DNA from: UBA9676 sp036522155
Lineage (GTDB): Bacteria; Actinomycetota; Actinomycetes; Streptosporangiales; Streptosporangiaceae
Direction: 5' to 3'
DNA: 30,719 bases
Assembly (NCBI GenBank): GCA_036522155.1
Contig: DATDGI010000370.1
Location: forward strand, 1-30,719
Shown here: piece by piece, positions 6,527 to 12,919 of the stretch
How the letters are laid out: every line of letters begins with the position of its first letter
How positions within the stretch are numbered: position 1 is the first letter of the stretch
Made by a program: the position numbers and the translations under genes
The notes under the pieces: generated by a model
The model's database searches: none
What the model was told of the DNA's origin: nothing
The model's input: the letters and a program-made list of their open reading frames with translations, nothing else

Positions 6527-7474
6527 GTGAGCGACTACACCACCGGTGACCTCCCCCCGCACGCACGCAGCCGGCTGGCCGAGATCCGCACCAGCGGCAC
6601 CTGGGGCTCGGCGCTGACCGCCGACGAATTCGCGGCCGTCCGCAGCGTCGGCTTCGAGCCGGCCGGGCAGGTGCTCGGCGCGGCCGTCTTCAACCTTGGC
6701 TACACCGGCGGCTATGGCTGCCCGGGCGGGTGGGGCGGCGGCTTCTCCGGCGGGGGCTTCACCCAGCTATCCGGGGGCGGCTGGAATGCTCCCACCCAGG
6801 TGTCCGGGCGCGGCAGCTGGTCCTCGTTCGGTCCGCAGGTCCAGGCGCTGTACGCGGCCCGGCGTGCGGCGATCGGCCGGATGACCGAGGAATGCGCCAT
6901 CCTCGGCGGGCACGGGGTGGTGGCGGTGTCGCTGACCATCGGTGCCTTCCCGGCCGGCGGCCTGGAGTTCAAGGCAATCGGCACCGCGGTCCGCGCGCCC
7001 GGTGCGCCGCCGCTGCGGCATCCGTTCAGCTCCGATCTGACGGGCCAGGACTTCGCCAAGCTGATCATGGCTGGCTGGGTGCCGGCCGGGCTGGCGCTGG
7101 GCCTGTCGATCGGCGCCCGGCACGACGACTGGGGCGTGCGCAGCCAGACCTACTGGGGAGCGGGCAACGCCGAGGTGACCGGCTACACCGAGCTGGTCAA
7201 CGCCACCCGGCACGATGCGCGTCAGCAACTGGCGGCCGACGTGGCCCGGATCGGCGCGACCGGGGTGGTCGTGTCGGTCAACCAGTTGCGGGTCCATGAG
7301 CGCGAGTGCCCGGCCCAGGACGGGCGGCGCGACCACGTCGCCGAGGCCACGACCATCGGCACCGCCATCGTTCCGTTCAGCTCGTCGCGGGCGCCGAGCC
7401 GGCCCGGAAGCCTCGCCATCCTCTCGCTCGACCCGCAGCGCCGCCAGGCGGCCCGGACCCGGATCGGCCGTTAG
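6527..7474 (+). CDS. Double YbjQ-type (heavy-metal-binding, DUF74-like) domain protein, Gly-rich
   Basis: A 315-residue soluble protein built from two related domains of the YbjQ/heavy-metal-binding type: residues about 25-156 and 166-285. Each has the pattern of an F/T-S-D start, a hydrophobic VGFEPAGQVLGAAVF or AGWVPAGLALGLSIG strand, a long helix containing paired Ala/Arg (YAARRAAIGRM; RHDARQQLAADVARIGA), and a closing IGTAV strand. The first domain is interrupted by a glycine-rich loop (residues 58-86, e.g. GGWGGGFSGGGF) with one Cys. YbjQ proteins assemble as oligomers and the metal-binding label is weakly supported in general; no CxxC motif is present here. It sits directly upstream of a paralogue and the two are probably co-transcribed. 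The true biochemical role is unknown. Confidence 0.82.
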   Translation: MSDYTTGDLPPHARSRLAEIRTSGTWGSALTADEFAAVRSVGFEPAGQVLGAAVFNLGYTGGYGCPGGWGGGFSGGGFTQLSGGGWNAPTQVSGRGSWSSFGPQVQALYAARRAAIGRMTEECAILGGHGVVAVSLTIGAFPAGGLEFKAIGTAVRAPGAPPLRHPFSSDLTGQDFAKLIMAGWVPAGLALGLSIGARHDDWGVRSQTYWGAGNAEVTGYTELVNATRHDARQQLAADVARIGATGVVVSVNQLRVHERECPAQDGRRDHVAEATTIGTAIVPFSSSRAPSRPGSLAILSLDPQRRQAARTRIGR

Positions 7475-7481
7475 GGCCGCC

Positions 7482-7586
7482 ATGAGCGAGGTCACCCTCA
7501 CCGGTACCGGCGTCGCAGATGCCGGCGCAGCCCGGTCAGCCGCCTGCCTGCCAGTCCTTTCGCTACCCGAGCGAGGAGCACGATGA
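7482..7586 (+). CDS. Possible 34-residue ORF bridging the YbjQ paralogues
   Basis: ATG at 7482 opens a frame of 34 residues (MSEVTLTGTGVADAG...) that ends in an ATGA overlap with the next start. Third positions are GC-rich only in the first half and no ribosome-binding site is visible, so it may be a leader peptide, a decayed gene or chance. I recognise no family. Confidence 0.25.
   Translation: MSEVTLTGTGVADAGAARSAACLPVLSLPERGAR
7573..7578 (+). promoter_or_regulatory. Shine-Dalgarno GAGGAG
   Basis: GAGGAG lies four bases before the ATG at 7583 and fixes that start. Confidence 0.7.
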
Positions 7587-8425
7587 ACGATCACAAGGCC
7601 GAACTCGACGCGGCCGGCGTGCCGCAGGACGCGATGCGCCGCCTGGCTGAGCTGGAGCCCGGCAAGCCGGGGTCGATCTTCACCTCCGACCTGTCGGTGA
7701 ACGAGTTCCTGCTGGTCCGGGAGGTCGGGTTCCGCCCGCTCGGGCTCGTGCTGGGCAGCTCGATCTACCACGTCGGGCTCCAGATCGGCCGGTGGAGCAA
7801 GAACCAGGAACTCGACGTGCTGTCCCAGGCCATGTACCACGCGCGTGAGCTGGCGATGACCCGGATGGAGGCGGAGGCCGACGCGCTGGGCGCGGACGGC
7901 ATCGTCGGGGTGCGGCTCGACGTGGAGATGAAGGAGTTCGGCGCTGACATCGCCGAGTTCATCGCGGTGGGCACCGCGGTCAAGGCCGAGGAAGGCGCGG
8001 GCGGCGGCGGGGTCAGCAACTGGCGCAACAACAAGAACCAGCCGTTCACCTCCGACCTGACCGGGCAGGATTTCTGGACCCTGATCCGGGCCGGGTACGC
8101 GCCGCTGGGGATGGTGATGGGCTCGTGCGTCTACCACATCGCGCACCAGCGGATCGGCAGCGTGCTCGGCAACGTCGGCCGCAACGTCGAGATCGAGCAG
8201 TTCACCCAGGCGCTCTACGACGCCCGCGAACTGGCGATGAGCCGGATGCAGGCCGAGGCCGAGGCGCTGCACGCGGAGGGCATCGTCGGGGTCCAGCTCC
8301 GCCAGCACAGCCACACCTGGGGCTCGCACACCACCGAGTTCTTCGCCATCGGCACCGCTGTCCGCCCGCTGCGCGAGGACCACGTGATCGAGCGCCCGAC
8401 CATGGTCCTCAGCCTCGACGCCTGA
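7583..8425 (+). CDS. Double YbjQ-type (heavy-metal-binding, DUF74-like) domain protein
   Basis: A 280-residue paralogue of the preceding protein, with a cleaner repeat. Residues about 32-140 run IFTSDLSVNEF, VGFRPLGLVLGSSIYHVG, YHARELAMTRMEAEADALGADGIVGVRL, AVGTAVK. Residues about 155-270 run PFTSDLTGQDF, AGYAPLGMVMGSCVYHIA, YDARELAMSRMQAEAEAL, HAEGIVGVQL, AIGTAVR. The matching blocks show an internal duplication. It lacks the glycine-rich loop of its neighbour. Histidines follow the tyrosine in both YH motifs and could bind metal, but that is inference. There is no signal peptide or membrane segment. Gene order and the 108-base spacing suggest one operon with the upstream paralogue, and the gene ends 18 bases before the convergent PEP mutase-family gene. 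Confidence 0.85.
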   Translation: MNDHKAELDAAGVPQDAMRRLAELEPGKPGSIFTSDLSVNEFLLVREVGFRPLGLVLGSSIYHVGLQIGRWSKNQELDVLSQAMYHARELAMTRMEAEADALGADGIVGVRLDVEMKEFGADIAEFIAVGTAVKAEEGAGGGGVSNWRNNKNQPFTSDLTGQDFWTLIRAGYAPLGMVMGSCVYHIAHQRIGSVLGNVGRNVEIEQFTQALYDARELAMSRMQAEAEALHAEGIVGVQLRQHSHTWGSHTTEFFAIGTAVRPLREDHVIERPTMVLSLDA

Positions 8426-8443
8426 CCTGCCCGGCGCCAGCCG

Positions 8444-9262
8444 TCAGCCGGTGAAGGCGGCCTGGACGGCGGTGCGGCCGGCCGCGGTGAGGCGGCTGTA
8501 GCCGTAGGTGCCGTGGTCGAGCAGTTCGCGGGCGGCTTCGACGACGGCGCCGAGCGCGGCGAAGGCAAACGCCCCGCCGACGGACACCCGGCTGACTCCG
8601 GCCTCGGCCAGTTCCGGCACGCTCGGGCCGGTGGGCAGGGCCAGCACGTTGACCGGCCGGTCCACCGACGCCACCAGCGTCCTGATGTCCGCCAGCCGGG
8701 TCAGGCCCGGCGCATACAGGACGTCGGCGCCCGCCTCCTGGTACGCCTGCAGCCGGGCGATCGTGTCCGCCAGGTCGGGGCGGCCGTGCAGGTAGTTCTC
8801 GGCCCGGGCGGTGAGCACCAGGTGGACCGGGCCCGCCCCGGCCACCTCCGCGGCGGCGGCGATGCGCTCGGTGGCCAGCGGCCGGTCGTAGATCGGGCTC
8901 TCATCGTCACCGGTGGAGTCCTCGACCGAGCAGCCGGCCAGCCCGGCCGCGATCGCCAGCCGCACCGTGTCGGCCACGCCCGCTGGGTCATCGGCGAACG
9001 CGTTCTCCAGGTCGGCGGAGACCGGCAGGCCGGTGGCGGCCACGATGGCCGCGGCGTGGGCCAGCGCTTCGTCCCTGGTCACCGAGCCGTCGAGGCGGCC
9101 CAGGGTGGCGGCGAACCCGCTGCTGGTGGTGGCCAGCGCGGCGAAGCCGAGCGAGGCAAGCAGCTTGGCCGAGCCCGGATCCCACGGGTTGGGCAGGAGC
9201 AGTGGCCCGGGACCGTCGTGCAGAGCGCGGAAATGGTCGGCTGTGGCGGCTTGGCTCGGCAT
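8444..9262 (-). CDS. PEP mutase / isocitrate lyase superfamily protein
   Basis: A 272-residue soluble enzyme of the phosphoenolpyruvate mutase/isocitrate lyase (ICL/PEPM) superfamily, a TIM-barrel group acting on C-C or P-C bonds of oxo-acids with Mg2+. Visible signatures: NPWDPGSAK (25-33), TTSSGFAA (45-52), the Mg-site strand SADLENAF (Asp84 and Glu86), CSVEDS (Glu114-Asp115), and TARAENY corresponding to the ART/AEA strand. The KKCGH motif of true isocitrate lyases is absent, so it is in the broad PEPM/carboxyvinyl-carboxyphosphonate-like branch. No phosphonate biosynthesis gene is nearby, and the substrate is unknown. The ATG start is supported by TACGTT exactly six bases upstream on the same strand. 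Confidence 0.88.
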   Translation of the reverse strand: MPSQAATADHFRALHDGPGPLLLPNPWDPGSAKLLASLGFAALATTSSGFAATLGRLDGSVTRDEALAHAAAIVAATGLPVSADLENAFADDPAGVADTVRLAIAAGLAGCSVEDSTGDDESPIYDRPLATERIAAAAEVAGAGPVHLVLTARAENYLHGRPDLADTIARLQAYQEAGADVLYAPGLTRLADIRTLVASVDRPVNVLALPTGPSVPELAEAGVSRVSVGGAFAFAALGAVVEAARELLDHGTYGYSRLTAAGRTAVQAAFTG

Positions 9263-9268
9263 GGCGCC

Positions 9269-9274
9269 AACGTA
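9269..9274 (-). promoter_or_regulatory. Putative -10 hexamer TACGTT (leaderless)
   Basis: On the minus strand TACGTT ends six bases before the ATG at 9262. Confidence 0.5.
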
Positions 9275-9299
9275 TCAACGGCACTGCGGCCGGGGCGTG

Positions 9300-9376
9300 G
9301 CAGTTAGCGGGGCGCGGGGTCGCTGACCGCGGCCCGGGCGCGAGGCAGTCAGCGGGAGGCGGGGCCGCTGACCGCG
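9300..9376 (-). repeat. 45-base tandem duplication of a gene's 3' end
   Basis: Bases 9300-9331 and 9345-9376 match at 28 of 32 positions, offset by exactly 45 bases (15 codons). The upstream-in-gene copy encodes the C-terminus AVSGPASR and stop of the hypothetical protein at 9349; the other copy, beyond the stop, would read AVSDPAPR and stop in the same frame. Confidence 0.75.
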
Positions 9377-9933
9377 TCCAGCAGCCGGGCCAGCCGGGTG
9401 CGCAGCCCCCGCCCGCCACCGGCCCGGTCCCCGGCCGCGGCGCTGACCAGGTGCTGTGCCGCGTCGAACGAGAGCGGGTCGGTGACCGGGTTCACCACCA
9501 GCGCCTCGTGCGCCATCTCCTCCAGCTGCCGGTCACCGGTGTCCAGGGCCAGGATGACAGCGCCGCCGCGGCGGGCGTCGTGCACCCGCTCCAGCAGCGG
9601 GTCCGGGGCCGCCTCCGGGCTGACCACCAGCAGCGACTCGCCCCGGCCCGCGGCCTCGATCCGCTCAAGACCGATCCGCAGGTGCGGCGGCGCGCCGGCC
9701 GGCGGCGCCCAGCGCACCAGGGTCGGGGCCAGCTCGGGGATGCCCGCCAGCCTGCTCTCCTCGTCCAGGTGCGCGGCCAGGTGCCACGGCTCCACGCCCG
9801 GCGTCCCGACCACCAGCAGCCCGCCCGGGGTGGGGGAGGAGCGGCGCAGCGCGCGGGCGAACACCGCCGCCCGTTCCAGCCATCCGGTCGGGGCCAGCAG
9901 GGCCCGCAGGGCGGCCACCTGGTCGGCGTCCAT
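9349..9933 (-). CDS. Conserved actinobacterial hypothetical protein
   Basis: A 194-residue soluble protein of a type I recall as conserved in high-GC actinobacteria but without a known function. It begins MDADQVAALRALLAPTGWLERA and has the blocks GGLLVVGTPGVEPWHLAAHLDEE, APTLVRWAPPAGAPPHL and VHDARRGGAVILALDTGD, which read like alternating strands and helices of a Rossmann-like alpha/beta fold. There is no signal peptide, no obvious catalytic motif and no nucleotide-binding loop. The start at 9933 rather than the longer frame is chosen because the conserved-looking sequence begins there and CACGAT is six bases upstream. It is divergent from the F420 reductase with 46 bases between starts. Its 3' end is partly duplicated downstream. 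Confidence 0.8.
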   Translation of the reverse strand: MDADQVAALRALLAPTGWLERAAVFARALRRSSPTPGGLLVVGTPGVEPWHLAAHLDEESRLAGIPELAPTLVRWAPPAGAPPHLRIGLERIEAAGRGESLLVVSPEAAPDPLLERVHDARRGGAVILALDTGDRQLEEMAHEALVVNPVTDPLSFDAAQHLVSAAAGDRAGGGRGLRTRLARLLDAVSGPASR

Positions 9934-9939
9934 GGCCCC

Positions 9940-9945
9940 ATCGTG
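9940..9945 (-). promoter_or_regulatory. Putative -10 hexamer CACGAT (leaderless)
   Basis: On the minus strand CACGAT ends six bases before the ATG at 9933. It lies 22 bases from the -10 of the divergent gene, so the two promoters must overlap. Confidence 0.45.
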
Positions 9946-9967
9946 CCACGCGGCCCTGCGGCTCTGG

Positions 9968-9973
9968 CAGGAT
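9968..9973 (+). promoter_or_regulatory. Putative -10 hexamer CAGGAT (leaderless)
   Basis: CAGGAT ends six bases before the ATG at 9980. The surrounding TGGCAGGATCGG recurs identically before the gene at 19019. Confidence 0.5.
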
Positions 9974-9979
9974 CGGGGG

Positions 9980-10678
9980 ATGGCTGAGCAGCAGGTATCG
10001 CCCGTTATGGGGGGTGATGTGGCGAACCTGACGGTCGGGGTCCTGGGCGGCACCGGCGATCAGGGACGGGGCCTGGCCCGCCGGCTGGCCGGCGCCGGCC
10101 ACCCGGTCATCATCGGGTCCCGGGATGCGCAGCGGGCGGCCGCGGCCGCCGCCGGCCTCGCCGCCGAGCCGGGGATCTCCGGCATCCAGGGGATGGCCAA
10201 CCAGGACGCGGCGCGGGCCGCCGACGTGGTCATCGTGGCGGTGCCGTGGGAAGGGCACCGGGATCTGCTCGCGCCGCTGGCCGGGGCGCTGGCCGGGAAG
10301 GTCGTGATCGACTGCGTGAACCCGCTCGGGTTCGACGCCCGCGGCGCCTACCCGCTGCCGGTCGAGGAGGGAAGCGCGGCCGAGCAGGCGGCCGCCGTTC
10401 TGCCGGACTCAACGGTCGTGGCGGCGTTCCATCACGTGTCCGCGGTGCTGCTGCTGGACCCGGACGTGGCCGAGATCGACCTGGACGTGCTCGTGCTGGG
10501 CGACGACCGGGCCGCGACCGACCTGGTGCAGGCGCTGGCGGCCCGGATTCCGGGGGTGCGCGGCGTGTACGCGGGCCGGCTGCGCAACTGCCGCCAGGTC
10601 GAGGCGCTCACCGCCAACCTGGTGTCGATCAACCGGCGCTACCGGGCGCACGCGGGCCTGCGCATCACCGACATCTGA
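9980..10678 (+). CDS. npdG: NADPH-dependent F420 reductase
   Basis: A 232-residue cytosolic oxidoreductase that transfers hydride between NADPH and coenzyme F420. The Rossmann motif GVLGGTGDQG (residues 20-29) followed by IIGSRD (the NADP-phosphate-binding end of strand 2) is the hallmark of the Fno/NpdG family. Later blocks also fit: VVIVAVPWEGH, GKVVIDCVNPL, VVAAFHHVSA and the C-terminal NCRQVEALTANLVSINRRYRAHAG. The ATG at 9980 has a -10 hexamer six bases upstream; later in-frame starts exist at 10008 and 10019, so the first 13 or so residues are less certain. The enzyme supplies reduced F420 for oxidoreductases such as the LLM-type protein encoded about 1.3 kb downstream. Confidence 0.9.
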   Translation: MAEQQVSPVMGGDVANLTVGVLGGTGDQGRGLARRLAGAGHPVIIGSRDAQRAAAAAAGLAAEPGISGIQGMANQDAARAADVVIVAVPWEGHRDLLAPLAGALAGKVVIDCVNPLGFDARGAYPLPVEEGSAAEQAAAVLPDSTVVAAFHHVSAVLLLDPDVAEIDLDVLVLGDDRAATDLVQALAARIPGVRGVYAGRLRNCRQVEALTANLVSINRRYRAHAGLRITDI

Positions 10679-10693
10679 GCCGGTTCACAGCCT

Positions 10694-11455
10694 TTAGCTG
10701 CTCAACGGCGGTGCCTGCATCTGCACCTGCCATGGCCGCACCGTGACGGTGAAGAAACCGCTGGCCACGCTGGTGTCGTCGTGCTGTGCGAGCCGGGCCG
10801 CCTCGGCCAGCTGGCCGGTGCCGGGCAGCCGCAGGATGGTCATGCCCTCGCCGGCCGCGTCGGCCAGCGGGCCGGCCAGCATCAGGTAGCCGGCATCGCG
10901 CATCCGGTGGAGGAAGGCGACGTGCTCGGCGAACCGGGGGTCGTCGAATACCGACCCGGCTTGCGGCGCGGCCGGGCCCGGCCGGTGCAGCAGCGCCACC
11001 CAGGTCTCCCCGCGGCCCTCACCGTCCGGCGGGCTGAACTGGTCGCGGTAGTAGCCGAGCACCGCCGGCCAGCCCTGGTCGTATTCGGCCCGGGCGGCTG
11101 CCGGGTCGTCATAGGCTTCCCAGCCGGTGTGCGTCATCGTGACCAGCGTCTGCCCATCCGCGGCCGCGAAGGTGACCTCCACGCTGGTGGCCCGGTCCGC
11201 GGCCCGGCCCGCATGCCAGGTGAAGGCTACGGCCACGGCCGGTTCCCAGCGGGTGACCGTGCCCCAGACCGACGGCTGGCCGCCGGGCGAGTGCTCCACG
11301 AGCTGCCCGCCGGTGAACTCCACGGTGCCACCAGCCCCGTGGACGCTGTAGCTGGCGAGCGGCCACCAGCGGCTGATGCCCGCGGTGAACACCTCGAACG
11401 CCGTGGCCGGGTCGGCGTCGACCAGAATCTGACGGCGGATCGGCGCAATGCTCAC
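10694..11455 (-). CDS. SRPBCC (AHSA1-like) - YCII-domain fusion protein
   Basis: A 253-residue protein with two domains. Residues about 5-140 are an SRPBCC/AHSA1-like START-fold ligand-binding domain: IRRQILVDADPATAFEVFT, then ISRWWPL, WGTVTRWEPAVAVAFTW, VEVTFAAADGQTLVTMTHTGWE and a final helix. Residues about 150-248 are a YCII-related ferredoxin-like domain (WVALLHRPGP, FAEHVAFLHRMRDAGYLMLAGPL, GMTILRLPG, DDTSVASGFFTVTVRPW), with the His and Asp residues typical of the family. The GTG start at 11455 overlaps the ArsR stop codon (GTGA), so translation is coupled to the regulator, which is a very common partner of AHSA1-type proteins. The ligand or reaction is unknown. Confidence 0.85.
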   Translation of the reverse strand: MSIAPIRRQILVDADPATAFEVFTAGISRWWPLASYSVHGAGGTVEFTGGQLVEHSPGGQPSVWGTVTRWEPAVAVAFTWHAGRAADRATSVEVTFAAADGQTLVTMTHTGWEAYDDPAAARAEYDQGWPAVLGYYRDQFSPPDGEGRGETWVALLHRPGPAAPQAGSVFDDPRFAEHVAFLHRMRDAGYLMLAGPLADAAGEGMTILRLPGTGQLAEAARLAQHDDTSVASGFFTVTVRPWQVQMQAPPLSS

Positions 11456-11811
11456 GGCCGCTCCTTGCGGTCGGTGCCGCCCGTGGCCGGGCTGGCATGC
11501 TGGCCGGCCTGGCTGACCTCGGCAGCGTAGGCGGCCAGGACGGTGTCCCAGGTGCGCGTCAGCCACTGCTGGGCGATGGCCAGCCCGCCCGGCGCCAGCA
11601 GGTACAGGTTGCGCGTGCCGGCCTTGTGATGCTCGATCAGGCCGGCGTTGCTCAGCACCCGCAGGTGCTTGCTCACCGCCGGGCGGCCCACCGGCAGGCG
11701 CACGGCCAGCTGGCCGACCGGGGTCGGGCCGTCGTGCAGCAGTTCGAGGATGCGCCGCCGGACCGGCTCGCCGAGCGCATCGAACACAGCATCCGCAGAT
11801 TGGTTACTCAT
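11452..11811 (-). CDS. ArsR-family winged-helix transcription repressor
   Basis: A 119-residue dimeric winged-helix regulator. The sequence shows the usual order: VFDALGEPVRRRILELLHDGP (helices 1-2), VGQLAVRLPVGRPAVSKHLRVLSNAGLIEHHKAG (recognition helix with PAVSKHLRVL) and the wing TRNLYLLAPGGLA. There is no CxC or other metal-site cysteine, so it belongs with the non-metal ArsR proteins that accompany SRPBCC/AHSA1 genes. An upstream in-frame TTG at 11817 is possible, but the ATG at 11811 fits better. The start codon lies inside the first of two tandem palindromes that are the likely operator, predicting autorepression of this gene and the coupled SRPBCC-YCII gene. Confidence 0.92.
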   Translation of the reverse strand: MSNQSADAVFDALGEPVRRRILELLHDGPTPVGQLAVRLPVGRPAVSKHLRVLSNAGLIEHHKAGTRNLYLLAPGGLAIAQQWLTRTWDTVLAAYAAEVSQAGQHASPATGGTDRKERP

Positions 11812-11836
11812 AAGCAACGGTTACTCTAGAGCAACC
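11802..11836 (-). promoter_or_regulatory. Tandem palindromic operator for the ArsR regulator
   Basis: Two 17-base direct repeats (GGTTACTCATAAGCAAC, 11802-11818; GGTTACTCTAGAGCAAC, 11819-11835) abut head to tail. The second extends to the near-perfect palindrome GGTTACTCTAGAGCAACC (GGTT-N-CTC-TA-GAG-N-AACC). The outer flanks GATT and AATC make the whole 43-base region roughly symmetrical. Copy 2 covers the -10 and copy 1 covers the ATG. Confidence 0.75.
11823..11828 (-). promoter_or_regulatory. Putative -10 hexamer TAGAGT of the arsR operon
   Basis: On the minus strand TAGAGT ends eleven bases before the ATG at 11811 and sits at the centre of the second operator palindrome, so repressor binding would block the polymerase. 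Confidence 0.5.
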
Positions 11837-11929
11837 AATCGGCGGCGGCAACCCGCACGGCCGCGGCTGCCCGGCGGCGTGCCCATCAGCCCGTGAGCCA
11901 GGCCGCCGCGGCCGTCACCAACCGCTCGA

Positions 11930-11935
11930 TACGAT
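11930..11935 (+). promoter_or_regulatory. Putative -10 hexamer TACGAT (leaderless)
   Basis: TACGAT ends seven bases before the ATG at 11943 and overlaps an alternative ATG at 11934, which favours the later start. Confidence 0.5.
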
Positions 11936-11942
11936 GCGGCGT

Positions 11943-12860
11943 ATGCGGTTTGCGATCGCCATCCCCCAGTTCTACGCCGACGGTGAGTTCGACCCAAGGG
12001 CGTTCCGCACCTACCTGACCCGGGCGGAGGAACTCGGCTACCACAGCGCATGGACACAGGAAACCGTGCTGGGGCCGTCCTCGCAGCTGGGGCCGGTCGA
12101 GGCGATGACCTTTGCGGCCGCGTGCACGCAGCGGCTGCGGCTGGGCTGCGTCGTGTTCGTGTCCACGCTGTACAGCCCGGTGCACCTGGCCAAGAGCCTG
12201 AGCACGCTGGACCAGCTCAGCCGGGGCCGGATCGAGATCGGCGTCGGCACCGGCGGTCCTCGGCGGCCGTTCGCCGCCTTCGGCGTGGATCCGGACCGGT
12301 ACCTGGCCCGGTTCACCGAGGGGGTCGCGCTGATGAAGGCGCTATGGACCGAGCCGCGGGTCAGTTTCGACGGCGAGTTCTGGCAGTTGCGGGACGCGGT
12401 CATGGCCCCCAAGCCGTTCCAGAAGCCGTATCCGCCGCTGTGGTTTGGCGGGAGCGGCCCGGCGGCGATGCGGCGGGCGGTCCGGCTCAGTGACGGCTTC
12501 TTCGGCGCGGGCTCCACCCCGACCGCGAAGTTCGCCGGCCAGGTCCAGACCGTGCGGGAGGCGCTGGCGGCATCCGGCCGCCCGGCCGGTGAGTTCGGCC
12601 TGGCCAAGCGGGTCTATGTCGCGATCGACGACGACGCCGGGCGCGCGCGGAGCCGGGTCAACGGTGCCCTCGAGCGGCTGTACGGGCAGCTGTCGGCGGA
12701 CGTCGAGGCCGCCGCGATCGCGGGCACCCCGGCCGACTGCGTGGCTGAGCTGCGCAAGGTCACCGAGGCCGGGGCGGAGCTGATCCTGTTCACCCCGCTG
12801 TTCGAGCAGGCCGAGCACGCCGAGCGGCTGGCGGCCGAGGTCATCCCGCAGCTCGGGTAG
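11943..12860 (+). CDS. LLM-class (F420-dependent type) oxidoreductase
   Basis: A 305-residue luciferase-like monooxygenase-family TIM-barrel protein. It begins MRFAIAIPQF, has RAEELGYHSAWTQE and the family signature blocks LRLGCVVFVSTLYSPVHLAKSLSTLDQLSRGRIEIGVGTGG, then PKPFQKPYPPLWFGGSGPAAMRRAVRLSDGFFG and a C-terminal GTPADCVAELRKVTEAGAELILF. In actinobacteria most such proteins use F420H2, and an F420 reductase gene lies about 1.3 kb upstream, but FMN use cannot be excluded. The substrate is unknown. An ATG nine bases earlier is in frame; the start at 11943 is preferred because typical family members begin exactly there and a -10 hexamer precedes it. Confidence 0.9.
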   Translation: MRFAIAIPQFYADGEFDPRAFRTYLTRAEELGYHSAWTQETVLGPSSQLGPVEAMTFAAACTQRLRLGCVVFVSTLYSPVHLAKSLSTLDQLSRGRIEIGVGTGGPRRPFAAFGVDPDRYLARFTEGVALMKALWTEPRVSFDGEFWQLRDAVMAPKPFQKPYPPLWFGGSGPAAMRRAVRLSDGFFGAGSTPTAKFAGQVQTVREALAASGRPAGEFGLAKRVYVAIDDDAGRARSRVNGALERLYGQLSADVEAAAIAGTPADCVAELRKVTEAGAELILFTPLFEQAEHAERLAAEVIPQLG

Positions 12861-12919
12861 TCCCGCCCCGCGCCCGCAGTTCCTCACTACGCCCCGGCCT
12901 CCGGCGGAAGGGCCGCGGG

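Noticed and set aside
10660..10720. TGAGC/GCTCA pair between npdG and the convergent fusion gene as a bidirectional terminator
   Set aside because: Five pairs across a 19-base loop would not form a stable hairpin.
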